From Purshia tridentata (lineage: Eukaryota > Streptophyta > Magnoliopsida > Rosales > Rosaceae), in contig QANT01008475.1 of the NCBI GenBank assembly GCA_003254885.1, positions 1-64,000 of the forward strand: 64,000 nt of DNA, written 5' to 3'. Positions within the stretch are counted from its first letter, which is position 1. Every line of letters begins with the position of its first letter. The position numbers and the translations under genes are program-made. A model generated the notes under the pieces. That model was given only the letters and a program-made list of their open reading frames with translations, ran no database searches and was not told the DNA's origin. This document shows positions 24,831-36,919 of the stretch, in pieces.

Positions 24831-26865
24831 CTTTCAACCGTTGTCGCAAGGTCATTCAAACAGATTTAACAGAGACTGAAAATATAGTAGAAAATTGAAA
24901 ATTCCATAAGTATGACATATGGCAGTCAATGAATCAGGTAATCAGATAAAAGCAAAGTAATAGTAAGGTTCTCAAATGATGTAATAAACAACAAAGAATG
25001 CAACTTTTCACATCTTCTACATCTCATCAAGGATAGTGGAAAAGTTCACGTACCCTCCTTGTATTAATAATTACCTTATTTGCGTATAGACAGTACCAAA
25101 GTCATGATTTAGCAATACAACTACAAACCAAAATTTTACCACAATGGTACTTCAGGTGCATTCAGGTATAAAAGGCTACAAAACACTGATTGAGAGAAGG
25201 ATATATGCATTTATGCATGTTTGTTCCTGTACTGTAACCTACAATGGGCAATGCATTCTCAGGAACCCTAATTTCACATGTGGGATAAATGAAGCATCAG
25301 CAATTCAGCATTCAGTTATAAATTATTATATGTATATAGACAACAAAGTTGATCCTAATTATGATTTCTAAAACAATCCATCCACTGCCAACAAATAAAG
25401 TTCACCTATATCTTCACCACTGGGCTTAAAAATTGACCGTGTCAATGATTATACATTGCAATTATGCAGACATTACTAGTTTAAATCTCTCCCCGCTTGG
25501 TACATAAAATATTTCAGAAAGGCACATCTATAAATTCCTATAATTTCTCCCCCATGCATAACGAAATTCTGCAACATTTTTTACATAATTTTCTTTCTGA
25601 CTTGCCACATACAGATCCTTCAGTAGGAAAGATCATTTTACCTTAACTAAGGCTTTTTAACTAGTAACCATCATAGGCAAGGCTTTTTAACTAGTAACCA
25701 TCATAGGCCAACTATTTCTATCTAGGCTTAGTCTTGTTGACTTATACTTCACCGAATCAACCTTCATGAGACATTAGATGAGCTCACTTGATATGCAACC
25801 AACTATAAATGAAGAAAAATTCCCTAAGCTCATCTTTGAGCCTTCAAATTTTGAAGCTCTAATAAAATGCAATTCCCATACATGGATCCCAGCTCCAGTC
25901 AGAGAATACATATCTAAATGTACGGAGGAAGAAAATTCTTCCCCAAGAAAAACTGACTAGGAAATCATAACAACCATTTGGCATTATGTTTTTTATAAGG
26001 TGCCCCACTTTCTTCACATCATTTTCAACTGAATCAACATACCTAGTATAGCTGTTCGTCTCACGTAAAATTGGGCTAAACTTATTACATATCATACTGA
26101 AATAAAATCATTTAGATTTTTTTATCTTAGCTCAATTTTCATATACTTTCAAGGCCAATTCCAACTTCCTAGTCAACATATAGCAAAAATATAATAAGAA
26201 TCTAGAAAACAAAAAAAATATACCAAAAATCATTCACTTCCCAATGAAACACAACCTAAGCTTAGACTTCAAAAGAAGAAAGTTGTATAACAATTTTTAT
26301 GTATGGCAACAACAAAGCTCTATATTACAAGATGAATACGGTCGCTTGGTAGCCAATAAAGCATGTGAAAGAATAAGAACATCCCAGAACATATTCAGCA
26401 TAGAAATGACAGTTGCAATAGCAAATTCTTCTTCATTTCCTCCTCCCCCACTCTTTTCTTCTATTTTATTTTCCTTCTATTTCTCGGGAAACAAACATGA
26501 TAAATTAGCATAAAAATTTCGGACAATTAGAAAAAGCATATTTACTTGCCTGGTATGAGAATAGGCCTTAAGGGTTCGTGGAAACCCTAAGAAAGTTGAT
26601 GTGGGTTTTTGGAGATAGAGAAAGAGAGAGAGATGGAGATAATAAGCGATCGAAACGCTGCGTATAAGGCTTTGGGAGATCGTAAGGGAGCCTCGGAGAT
26701 AGAGAGATCTCTGTGAGTTGAAAGCGATAGATTTCGAGTGTAATGGGTTTCAGATCAGAGAAGGTGAAATATGGAGACGGGGAAGAGAGGGAGGGGGAGA
26801 GAGAGAGAGAGAGAGAGAGCTCAAGGAGGAGTTCGAGGATGCACGAGTTGCAAACTTGCAACCCG
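24831..26865 (-). promoter_or_regulatory. MOS1 5' UTR exons and long leader intron
   Basis: On the minus strand an acceptor ATATTTTCAG ends at 24876, leaving a 45-nt leader (24831-24875) before the ATG. A matching donor ACCAG|GCAAGTAAA lies at 26550/26549. It is a GC donor with otherwise perfect consensus. The intron would be about 1.67 kb and the first exon about 26550-26860, rich in CT (GA run at 26802-26819 on the + strand). Inferred from splice signals only. The intron contains a perfect 30-bp tandem repeat at 25649-25708. Confidence 0.5.
25649..25708. repeat. Perfect 30-bp tandem duplication
   Basis: AAGGCTTTTTAACTAGTAAC followed by CATCATAGGC occurs twice head to tail without a difference, inside the presumed MOS1 leader intron. 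The identity indicates a recent slip or an assembly error. Confidence 0.95.
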
Positions 26866-27397
26866 ATATATTAATACAGGAACTTCTCGCAAAATTAAAT
26901 TTGAATTTGGTTTTTTCTAAAAAAAATTTTTTGGGAATATTATGGGTTGCTTAAAGATGAGACAACAAATCCAAACTGAACTCATAAAAGAAAAAAGATG
27001 AGCAGGGGCGATATGATAAAACCAAACCAAATTGGGTAATGTATCCTTGTTAATTTTATGTTTTATTATCCTTAGGTGGAAAAAGGGCATTGGATTTGGG
27101 TCTATCAAAGGATGCTCTTTCATATGGGAAGGGTAAGAATGTAATTGTAACATACATTAATGAGATTAGGTATAATATCCTTATCCTAACTGTCTTGCTT
27201 CATATGTGATATTGAATGAAGGGTTGGGATATTAGAACAAATGTTTTTACAAAAAGTTTTACAACATTTTTAAGCAAAATTTAGTTATTTCTAAGGACTT
27301 GGATATATTGTGGTTCATACTTTGTTGCATTATATTATTTATACTTTTATACATTGTCGTAATTTGACTTTGATACATTATCATTGGTGCTTTGAGA

Positions 27398-27900
27398 AAA
27401 AATAAGCGTAACTTATAGCTTATATCCTTAAGGTTTTGGATGTTTCCCAATTTACATTTTGTCGTTTTAACTTTTTAAATTTAGTATCTAAAGTTTTGAT
27501 TTACGTATGATTAATTTATTATTGTATGTTTGGTCATCTAGTTAGATGTTAATTGATAACTTAGTAATTGCGAATCTCATATTTTTGCTAAATTATAAGG
27601 TTGTACTACCTCTTATAATGCCCTAGAAGAAATGATTCAACTATTTGATATAAATTTTGGTTTTTGAATGATCTCTCAAAATCAATATCAAATTTCATAT
27701 ATCGAAAATACTTTTAAAGGTAGCCAAAAATATGAGATTAACAATTGTTACGTCATTAGTTAATGTATGATTAGACAGTTAAATAGACAATAGTAGCTAA
27801 TCATAGGTAAATCAAATTGTTGGCTATTAAATTGAAAATTTAAAACAATAGGGTACAAATTGTGCAATACTTAAGGCGTAAATTGTAATTTGCTCAAAAA
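27398..27900. mobile_element. Fold-back / MITE-like element with long imperfect inverted arms
   Basis: The left arm (about 27398-27596) matches the reverse complement of the right arm (about 27721-27900). Examples are GATTTACGTATGATTA against GATTTACCTATGATTA, and AATCTCATATTTTTGCT against AATCTCATATTTTTGGCT. A loop of about 125 bases separates them. No coding capacity. The structure suits a non-autonomous DNA transposon (MITE, possibly Mutator-like); target-site duplications were not resolved. Confidence 0.65.
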
Positions 27901-28019
27901 TAGATTTAGGTGTCCACAGACCAACGAGGGATGTACGTACAAGTTACAAACTTTCAATCATTCAATGAAAAGATGATAGCTTGAAATTCGAGCTTAATAC
28001 AGCAGTACTCATTAAGACA

Positions 28020-28048
28020 AGGCCCAGGCCCAATCAGCCCAGCCCATA
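28020..28048. promoter_or_regulatory. GGCCCA/GCCCA (site II-like) cluster upstream of apyrase gene
   Basis: The stretch AAGGCCCAGGCCCAATCAGC continues to CCAGCCCATAC. It gives two GGCCCA and two further GCCCA cores in under 30 bases. TGGGCC/GGCCCA elements bind TCP factors in many plant housekeeping promoters. It lies about 230 bases upstream of the probable leader-intron donor at 28279/28280. Confidence 0.5.
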
Positions 28049-28906
28049 CTAGTTAACTCCTTGATTCGATTTCCGTTTTATTTTTTCGGTCTGGAAAATA
28101 TTTACTCACGGCGCGTAGAATTAGAATCTTCCACGCTGGTTGTTGGTTTACGATCCAAACCCGCGTAAATATTTTGGACCCACCGTCACTGTTTCTTCTC
28201 TTTCGACTCATTATCCTAACTGACCCAGCTCTAGTTGAGTAGCGTCGTGAAGCTTTTAGCCATTTCATAGTCGAACCAGGTAAGCTTTGCTCTGTCCCAT
28301 TTTAATGTCGTTCGCGTAAAGTTCTTATTGGGTGGTTTTAGAATTCAGATCTCTTTGAATCAATTCCACATAATATGTGCCTTTTCCCTCGCGTCTCAGA
28401 TTTTCCTTTTGAATTTGCCTGCCAATCAAATTCACATATAGTGTGATTGTTATATTAGTTCAATTTCTTCTGTGAATGTGGTGATGCCCATTTTAAGCTA
28501 CCAGTTTGTCTTTTTGTCGATACATTGACAAAAATGGTAATATTCACTTTGTTATAGGTTTTGGCGAGCACCTGGTAATGGCTTTTGGCTAAGCATGGCA
28601 GCTAGGTTGCATGTGTCTATGCTTTGTATAGTAACCATTTTTCATATACATGTGAAGTTGTGTACCAATGGTTTCTGTTTCAGTACAAATTTGGCCAAAT
28701 TGAGTTACTACTTGACGTACAGTTGGGACTCCTCCTAGCAATAAGGATGTAGAAAGTTGATGGGTTGAAGAGTATCATTTGTTTTGCTATCTCTGAATTG
28801 ACTTGTAACTATTAGATATTTTTGAAGTGGGTTTTGAGGGAGCTTTGAAGGTGAATAGAGGGTTGAAGAGTTGTTATTAACTTATTAGATTTGGAATAAT
28901 GTATTA

Positions 28907-30845
28907 ATGGCTAGTATTTCATCTATGGAACCGAAATCTCCTCCAAAAGTTAAGCTCTCAATCATGGGGTATACTCGATATAAACATGTGTTGACAGCAA
29001 GTTTTGTGGTTTTAGGTATACTAGTCTTATTTTTTGGTGCCTATTTTGCATTTAAGCCTGGGAAAGGCGAAAGTGTATCTAAAGGACCATATTATACTGT
29101 GGTTGTTGATTGCGGAAGCACAGGGACTCGAGTAAATGTGTACAAGTGGCTGGTAAGGGATGTAAGTAATAAGAAATTGCCTATTTTGTTGCATTCTTAT
29201 CCCGACAATTCAACCAAGGGTATGCTTAGGAAAGGTTGTAAGTATCACTGTCTGCAAACTGAGCCTGGTTTGGATAAATTTGTTGGCAACTTGTCAGGGG
29301 TAAGAGCATCTTTGGAACCATTAATTACATTGGCAGAAGAGATGGTTCCTGCTGAAAGACATGGAGACACTCCCATTTTGATTCTAGCTACTGCTGGACT
29401 AAGGAGGTTGGCTATGGAGGATGCTAGGCGGGTCTTGGATGATGTAGAAGCCGTTGTAAGGGAACATTCTTTTTTCCATAAAAAGAGTTGGATAAGGGTT
29501 TTGAGCGGCAAAGAAGAAGCTTATTATGGTTGGGTGGCTTTGAATTATAAAATGGGTAGCTTTGGGAATCATTCAAGGGCACCCACTTTGGGTCTTCTTG
29601 ACTTGGGAGGTTCATCATTGCAGGTTGTCGTGGAAGTTGATGATGCAAGAGAAGATGCACACTTAGTGAGATCAAAATTTGGTTTTGTTGAACATGAGAT
29701 TTTAGCATACTCATTGTCGGCATTTGGATTGAATGAAGCTTTTGACAGGACGGTTGTTATGCTCAGCCACGTGGAACAGCTCAGAGAAAGTGCAGTTGGT
29801 ATATTAGAGATCAGACATCCTTGCCTTGGTTCTGATTTTGTGCAAAACTATACCTGCTATGGTTGCTTTCAGTCAAATGCTTCTGATCAGGAAAATGTGA
29901 CTAGTCAAGTGCAAGAAACTATATTTCCTTCTGTATATCTGGTTGGAGCACAAAATTGGGAGCAATGTAAAAGACTTGCCAGGGCTGCTGCTATCAATTC
30001 AAGCACAGCTGACACAGACTATAGAAAAAGTTCATGTTCTGATAGTGGTAAGTACTATATTCGCTCCCATTCAGCAGTGGAAATGTTTAATAATTTATTA
30101 TATTTTTATACATCTTCATGTTTTTACCCTTTGATTAAGCATTTATCACAGTAGTCCTATAAGCCATAATTATCTCTGAGAATTTTTTATGCTCACGAAG
30201 AGATTAAAATAAATCCTTAATTGCAAAACCTGGAAATGTTCTCCACTAGTTCAATAAGCCAAATTCTATAGTTTCCACTGGTTATGTTGTAATTCCCTGC
30301 TCCTGTTCACAGGCAGTGATATAATAAATTTGACAGCTCTTGCTCACCCCACAGCCCACTTTCATGCCTTATCTGGATTCTTTGCTGTTTATGACAAGTT
30401 GAATTTGAGTTCAAGAGCCACCTTGACAAGGATTTGGGAGCAAGGGCAGCAACTATGCTCCACATCATGGGCCGACCTAAGCAGTAATTTACGAAATGGA
30501 CATTATGCTTGGCAATTTTGTTTTCGGGTGCCTTATGTGGCATCACTCGTTGAGGATGCCCTGTGTCTTGGTGACAAAGAGATTATTTTTGGTCCCGGGG
30601 ATGTTACTTGGACATTAGGAGCTGCACTGGTTGAAGGAGAATCTGCATGGTTAAGTACTAGTAGATCTCAACTTAGCATTTTAACCCTGATTAAGGAGAT
30701 TATATCCTCTCCTATTTTTGTACTTGTCTTACTTCTGTGTCTTCTATTGATTGTGTATTGTAGTCAAGTCAAGTTCCCTATGATAGGCAAGAAGGGTGCA
30801 GCTAGAGCATCTTTGCCAGTAAGAGGACAGAAGATGATGGATTAG
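28907..30845 (+). CDS. APY7-like apyrase (GDA1/CD39 family), 557 aa, 2 exons
   Basis: Nucleoside tri-/diphosphatase that removes phosphates from NTPs and NDPs; plant members act in the Golgi lumen or outside the cell. Exons: 28907-30047 and 30313-30845 (1674 nt). A membrane anchor sits at residues about 28-49. The apyrase conserved regions then follow: ACR1 VVVDCGSTGTRVNVY (65-79), ACR2 ILILATAGLRRL (157-168), ACR3 SGKEEAYYGWVALN, ACR4 LGLLDLGGSSLQVV and ACR5 SGFFAVYDKL in exon 2. A second membrane segment (FVLVLLLCLLLIVY) lies near residue 520, followed by a basic tail. Two anchors with a lumenal catalytic domain fit an NTPDase topology. Sequence style (AYSLSAFGLNEAFD) is closest to Arabidopsis APY7, though that protein is longer. 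Upstream, an AG|GTAAGC donor at 28279/28280 suggests a leader intron. Confidence 0.92.
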
Positions 30846-31272
30846 ATGGTATGAATTCTTAGATTTCAATTGAAATTTTTTAGTTCAATGGCACTTCTTG
30901 CTGTCATGCTGTCTATATTTGTCATTTTAAAGCATGACGCTTCTTGTTGAGCAAAGAGTAGACCAGAAGGGTCCATTGATGAGGAATTTGAGTAATTGGG
31001 GTAGGCTACTTAGCACCCCTTTAGCCTGTTTGTTTGGTAGGATCGGAGAGAACATGAGAAGATCTAAAAGAATAAGAATATAAATATATATATATATTTA
31101 TTTATTTTCGGATTGCCACAAAAAAATCTTACATATTGACATATTGGTAACATAAAAAATAAAAAAGTAACAATAGTAATGTGGATGAATCGTATATGTC
31201 TCTGATTCTCCCACTGGACGAACTTTTAAACTGCAAAATCTGTTCAAATTCTATTGAAAAATGGGGCGTCCC
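30846..31272. other. Convergent 3' flanks of apyrase and Sec14-like genes
   Basis: Only 3' untranslated and spacer DNA is seen, including a short AT run near 31082-31100. Confidence 0.6.
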
Positions 31273-33402
31273 TCAGTCTCTAAATTTGGCTGGTACTGTT
31301 GCTTCTGTAAAATATTCCTTCCTGACAGTCTCTACAGAGCAAAACCTCACCTTCAAGAGACAACTTCTTAAAATGAAATGGAAGTAGACAGAAAACAACA
31401 TCAAACAATGAAATCGCAAATTTCAGGTTCTACATCAAGTTGTTATCTGCCGATGTGATAGCAAAGCAATGCCATATAAATCTCAGAAATGAAAGGGAAA
31501 AATTATGATTGACCGTAAAAAGGAACAATATAATATGAAATATTCATCTAGGATGGTAATACATACCACCGAAGCATAGGACTTTAACAAGGGTTTGGCA
31601 AGCTGCCAAATTGGCTTGAATATAAATGGAGCTTCCACAAAGAGGACTTGCCCCAATCGCTTTGGATAATAATAGTAGAATACATCAAACTGCAACAGAT
31701 AAAGAATCAACTCACAATGAGCATTATACAGGTCAATGATATATTGTAATGTTGCAAGCATGCCAAGCAACAGAAACAGAATTTGATTAGCAAGCAGCAA
31801 CAGAAAAACTAGTTACAACCACGTATTTGAAGGAAATTAGCAGCTAGCTTGTAAACTATACCAAAAATGTTATGAACTTTAAATCCGAATTCTCTGTACC
31901 AAAGCCTTGTAGATCAAAGATACCAAGTATTTCTTCTTTCCCTTCTGGAAGGGAACTCAATGCCTTCTCAATCAAAAACACGCAGAGCTTCTCATTCTCA
32001 GCAGGATCATGCACCTGTGGCACATTTTTGCAGAGTTACCAATTTAACATTAAAAATTCGATCTAAGCTAAAGAAGCAAAAATTGTTCATAGTATTCAAA
32101 AGGGTTAAGAAGTTAAACACTCCCTTGCTGACTAAGATTGGTATGTAGTACCTCATGAATATTAAGATTATATGATATGCAAGAACAGCAGTCATTCATG
32201 CATAGACACATTTTAAGCAGTCTCCAAATAGGGTGATCCATAAAAGAGCTATATGATATTGAAGTGGACATAGCCAAAAGAATCAAACTTACAGCAGGAA
32301 AATGCTTGGAAGCATCCACTATGAGAACTGGTCTATCATTAACATCAAGAAAGTCATGCACATAAGCCTTTCCAGTTTCAGCTATACTCTTCACTGACTC
32401 TTGAGACAATTCGGACACTCCAAATTCTTCACGCCATTTCTATTACAGGATAAGGGAAATACTAAAAACTAAAAATCTTTAGTACGTTAACCGTTTCTTC
32501 TTCTTTTTTCCCCGACGAAAAATGAAAAAACAAAAGACATAAGCTTTCCAATGTCAAGTGCAAGTGAGTGAAGTAACACATTATAACACAGAGCCCTCAA
32601 CTTGTTTATGGCTAATCCAGCCAGCTAAGATGGCCCTAAGCCCCTAAAACCCATAATATGAATCATGGATTGATGCTAACATTTTTTAACGTAATTGACA
32701 ACTAGAACATTATCACATATTATCACACATTATCCTCATCTTTCCAAATACCATCTCTCTGAGAGACAAGTAAAACATGAGTGAGTCTTGGAAAGCAAGA
32801 TTGTGCAAGTGGAGGATACAATTGCTCTAGTCAATTTTTCAACAGTGTCTTGGACCGAGAACTTGCGGTCCTTGAGAAACCAAAGGATCATGTCCTCATC
32901 ATCTCTTCCATTTTTGCCTGCAGGAAGACTTTGATGGCCTTTTTCGAGCTTCTCCTTCACTTCCAAAACTAGCTGCAAATTTTCAAAGCACAGACTATCA
33001 CAAAACCCACCAAAGTGTTTATTAGCCAAGCAAACTACAATGTGAGCTAGACAATATACCTCACTAGTCTAATATCTATTCTCATAAATAAATAAAAAAT
33101 CTTTTTAAAAAAGGAAGATTAAGAAATATAAAGTTTCATAGTGTTTCTCAAAATGTGGACTAAAAATATTCATAAAAAGATTATAATTTATATTTTTTCT
33201 TGTCATTTTCCCATAAATTTCCGAGAACCCAAACAGAGGCAGAGCTAGTGGTACTGGTGGGTGTACCTACCTTGCGAGATTCGTTGGGGTCTAAGCGGCA
33301 GCTCCGAACTGAGAAGCTACGAGCTGGGGAGGGTTTAATTTTAGAGGAGTAATTTGAAGGACGAGGAAGGTGACGAAGAGGATTACCTATACGGAGCTCC
33401 AT
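31273..33402 (-). CDS. Plastid-targeted Sec14-like CRAL-TRIO protein, 261 aa, 6 exons
   Basis: Lipid-transfer/binding protein of the Sec14 superfamily. Exons: 33271-33402, 32820-32972, 32293-32439, 31862-32014, 31567-31689, 31273-31350 (786 nt), all in phase 0. The first exon ([20 protein letters not shown] onward) is Ser/Arg-rich without acidic residues until its end, as in a chloroplast transit peptide. The CRAL-TRIO N region contains [17 protein letters not shown]. The lipid-binding domain runs from [14 protein letters not shown] through GIFDLQGFG and [20 protein letters not shown] to [15 protein letters not shown]. The end is PAKFRD. It corresponds, as I recall, to Arabidopsis At5g63060. 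There is no GOLD or nodulin domain, so it is a minimal single-domain form. Ligand unknown. Confidence 0.92.
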
Positions 33403-33517
33403 TTCTGATCAACTGCAACAAAACCGCTGCTTTCAATCGCGGTTTTCCGTAGGCGTGAGGAGGACGATGAGCGTGTGCAGTCATAACTCATAAGCAGCTC
33501 AACTGTCCTAGTGACGC

Positions 33518-33534
33518 CACGTGGGCGACACGTG
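33518..33534. promoter_or_regulatory. Paired G-boxes upstream of Sec14-like gene
   Basis: GCCACGTGGGCGACACGTGC holds two perfect CACGTG palindromes (33518-33523 and 33529-33534) whose starts are 11 bases apart, about one helical turn. The pair lies some 116 bases upstream of the start codon. G-boxes are bound by bZIP and bHLH factors (HY5, GBF, ABF, PIF families). Pairing on the same DNA face suits cooperative or composite binding; the regulator is not known. Confidence 0.75.
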
Positions 33535-34904
33535 CGGTTGTGTTATCCTTTTTCTTTGGGTATGGACTCTGCAACTTTACAAATTGCTATGGAAGTTTTT
33601 TCCACCTGTTTTTTCTTTTTTCCAATTAAAAAGAGAGTTATTTTTTTGGTATTGGACAATTTTACTTTTAATTAAAAATAGTTTTAAATATATATATTTT
33701 TAACATTTCTCATCTCTTTCCTTTTTCGTTCTTTGATTACAATACAAAAAAAAATAAAAATTTATAAAATGGTAATTTTCAATTAAGAAATAGTTGTATA
33801 GTAATTTTAGATTTGTAGGTCATTTAAGACAAAGAAATCCTTGAAGAATGCATGCCTTTGTTGTTGTTGTTGTTTTTTTTTTTTTTTTTCATAAAAACCC
33901 TTACAACAATGGTGATGACATCTCAGATTTGGAAGGAGCAAATAATTTCAATAATAAAGACAATCAACTATTACAATAGAATGCGAGAAATGAGAGAGCG
34001 TTTGAAGGTTTATTACTGTTTTTCATTTGCATGGGAGAAAACTTCATTTTTATAGTCCTCAGATTTGGCTATATACTTGATTACTTTAACTTATACATTG
34101 GCATTTATCTTTGTTCAGGGCTAGTATTCCTTCAGTTGTTTAATCAATACCGAACCTGTTATCAACTGCCGAGGCAGTTAATGGGGTTTCAGGCATTATC
34201 CAATTTAGTCAATAACCAACCGGGTCATGAAATCGGGCTCTGGGCCTCAATATATCACCAGCTCAAGGCTAAATTGCATCCAGGCCCAATAAGTATTATA
34301 GTTTAATTATAATGGCCCATCAACCTGTATGCGTATATTCAATAAGTTTAATCATTAGACTCTATGCACATTACCACTGAATAAGTTTTTAAAGTAGTCA
34401 CTAAGCCATTGCCATCACTTTCTAATGATTTTTTTTTTTCACTCTTTTCATGTGTGTGCATGGCATGTGGAATTTCCACTCCTCTTTGTCTCTGTTTCCA
34501 CAATGGAAATCATTGCTTGGAAAAATGATACATTTTGCAACTGAGGTTGGCCCTTGTGCCACTAACACACTTTTTCTTAGATATTTTCTAGCAAGAATGA
34601 AAATTCTAGATTGAGTGGGTGCATAAATAAATAATATATTGGAATGCTATCATTTTTGTTGAATGAGGTGTTCATTTGGAGAAAATGCAATTTTGAATGA
34701 ATTCAACTAAAGAAAAACGTGCTTTGTTTGGGATGATGATGATGATGATAATATCCCTAATATATTACTTGTTCAACATAGTTGCAAGCTCATAAGATTC
34801 TGCCTACGTTTTGTGATACTCATACAACTATATTGTATACTAGCACATATATATTAAGCATTCAAACCATCTCTCACAGTCCATACTCTGGATGTTCGTT
34901 TAAG

Positions 34905-34943
<39 letters not shown>

Positions 34944-34996
34944 ATTATAATAATGGTCGAAGAACTTTCCCTTTTGAAAAATATACAACTGACTTG
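33535..34996. other. Intergenic spacer
   Basis: AT-rich spacer with a poly-T run near 33870-33888, a (GAT)n run near 34732-34750, an (AT)n(AG)n run at 34906-34942 and GGCCCA motifs near 34280-34316. No gene is recognised. Confidence 0.6.
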
Positions 34997-35574
34997 TCAC
35001 ATAAGTTCAAGAAAGAGGCTTCCTCTTGGATGCAGACCAGCATCCTTGAGTGTCATCCCCATCTGATCAACCCCATATACTCTTCTTGGGAAACTTGATA
35101 TAAGCCTATAGTTTCCTAAACCAGGTAGGCCTAATGAATCAATGTATCTGTAAATTGACTGCACTTTGTCTGTGCATAAGAAGCATGGCTCTCTTCTTTC
35201 GCCATTCGGAAACCTTATCAGTATCTGAAACACCAATTAAACAACCTTATTAGAAATCTAATCACTCCTTTTTAAACTCAAAATGGTAATAATTTTGGTT
35301 CCGCAAGCATATATACCTGTGCAGCCTGAGGATCCTTCCCCCTATTTGCAACTTCCTTGTATTGAGTTTCTCTGGTAGTAGAAGCTTGAATGATTTTGCC
35401 ATGCTGTTTTTTCGTAGAATGATTTTGAGGCTTTTCATAATTTGCTTTATTAGGGGCTTCTAGTGGTTTCTGAACTCTATCTGCTGAGGGTAAATTCTTT
35501 AGTTTCTCTTTTTCCTATAAATGGGGACAAGAATGTTAGTTCATTGTCAGCTTTCTGCCACACTAGGAAGTCTT

Positions 35575-35610
<36 letters not shown>

Positions 35611-36919
35611 ATATATGGAAATGTTATCTTGCCAGATAGTCTAACAACATAACTGTGAATCTCCACCACTGATTAGGTTGATTGAGAAATGAATGCATGG
35701 TATAGAATCACAGTCTGGCAAGAGAACATTATTCTATACATATAGGTGCCAACCTTGTCTATCTGTAGAGCTGCAAGATATGCTGCATCTTGTTCTTCTC
35801 TTAGACGACGGTCTGCTATTATCTGTTCTGCCTGCTTGGCCCTTGAACTGCGGAAAGCCAGCCCTTGTTCCTCCACAGTCCTCTGCAGAATCCCCACCAT
35901 CTCAGTTGGGGAAATTGGCCCTTCCATCTGATCATGGACAAAGCAGAGAATAAGAAAGTTCAAGTATCCTTATCATTAGTGTTGGTTACTATTAGCAGAT
36001 AATGGGGCTCATGCCATGGCTGTGCCATAGTGGCACTGCACATAATTCAATTAGCCTTAAGGCTTAAAAAGAGACCACATCACAACCTGTGATAGATCCA
36101 TTTCACAAAAACAACAATAATGATGATGATGAATGACTTTATCATTCAATGTGTAGTCTAGAATTACGAAAACTTTTCCTAAAATTTAGTCACCAAATTA
36201 TGTGGTATATGACTTACTACTGTTTTACTTGTTAGAAGTAAATAAGGTTCAGAGTGAGTCCTGATACGGACAAATCAAATATTGCCACATTGTTTGGGAT
36301 TTGTTTTGGTGCCCCTAGCATTACTCAGGTACTAAAATAGTTTCAAGTTTCACCGAACCTGCCGCAACACTGCTATGCTGTCACCAGGAGCAGGAGCTAT
36401 GACAGCACAGAATGGAAAGCAAGCTGGACGCAGTGTTGCAGCCATTTGTAGACCTTCCCCTCTATCTGCAAGTGCTCCCCAGGAAACAAAGTTAGCATCA
36501 ATAAATTGCACCACCAGCTCTGAAGACAGGGTCTCCTTACAGAAAGAGGGTGTGAAGGGGTGTTCTGGTGAGTGCAAATACATGAACAAGAACTTGTGTT
36601 CATCCTCTGCAATCTTCAAGGCCTCCGTAAAATGGCAGGCATAAAAGAATGGATGCATGGAACCATATTGCTGCTCAAAGCTGGGTAGAAAAGCCGATGC
36701 TTCTGGAACAAATAGGGGTTCTTCTGGATGCTGCAGTTGAAAGTTTGACGGTAGAGTTTGAGTTCTTCTTCCTCCTATCCCTATGAGGTCTCTACCATGA
36801 CCCATTGCTCTTGAAAATCCTCCTATAAGGCTTCTGGGAAGGCTTACCATCCGGCGAACAATCCCATTGCAAGAGGCCTCTCCTGCTGATCTCATGCTTT
36901 CCCTCATTGCCGACGACAT
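34997..36919 (-). CDS. UAS-UBX domain protein, PUX10-like without UBA, 386 aa
   Basis: Plant UBX-domain protein, a predicted adaptor of the CDC48 segregase. Exons: 36359-36919, 35754-35927, 35317-35514, 34997-35224 (1161 nt). The N-terminus starts MSSAMRESMRSAGEASCNGI and a conserved VRRMVSLPRSLIGGFSRAMG follows. A thioredoxin-fold UAS domain spans about residues 80-185 (YLHSPEHPFTPSFCKETL, then QFIDANFVSWG). A charged helical region (RAKQAEQIIADRRLREEQD) is followed by a Lys-rich linker and a C-terminal UBX domain, about 312-386 (IRFPNGERREPCF, then SSFPRRVYG). The FPRR turn is in the position of the CDC48-binding FPR loop. PUX10 and its animal kin UBXD8/FAF2 begin with a UBA domain and carry a membrane hairpin in the middle; here I see no UBA. 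It could be a paralogous PUX subtype. Confidence 0.88.

Larger units (their letters stand above)
26866..28270. other. MOS1/apyrase bidirectional spacer
   Basis: The promoters of MOS1 (minus) and the apyrase gene (plus) face away from each other across this spacer. It contains the fold-back element at 27398-27900 and a cluster of GGCCCA/GCCCA motifs at 28020-28048 just before the apyrase leader. No gene is seen. Confidence 0.6.
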
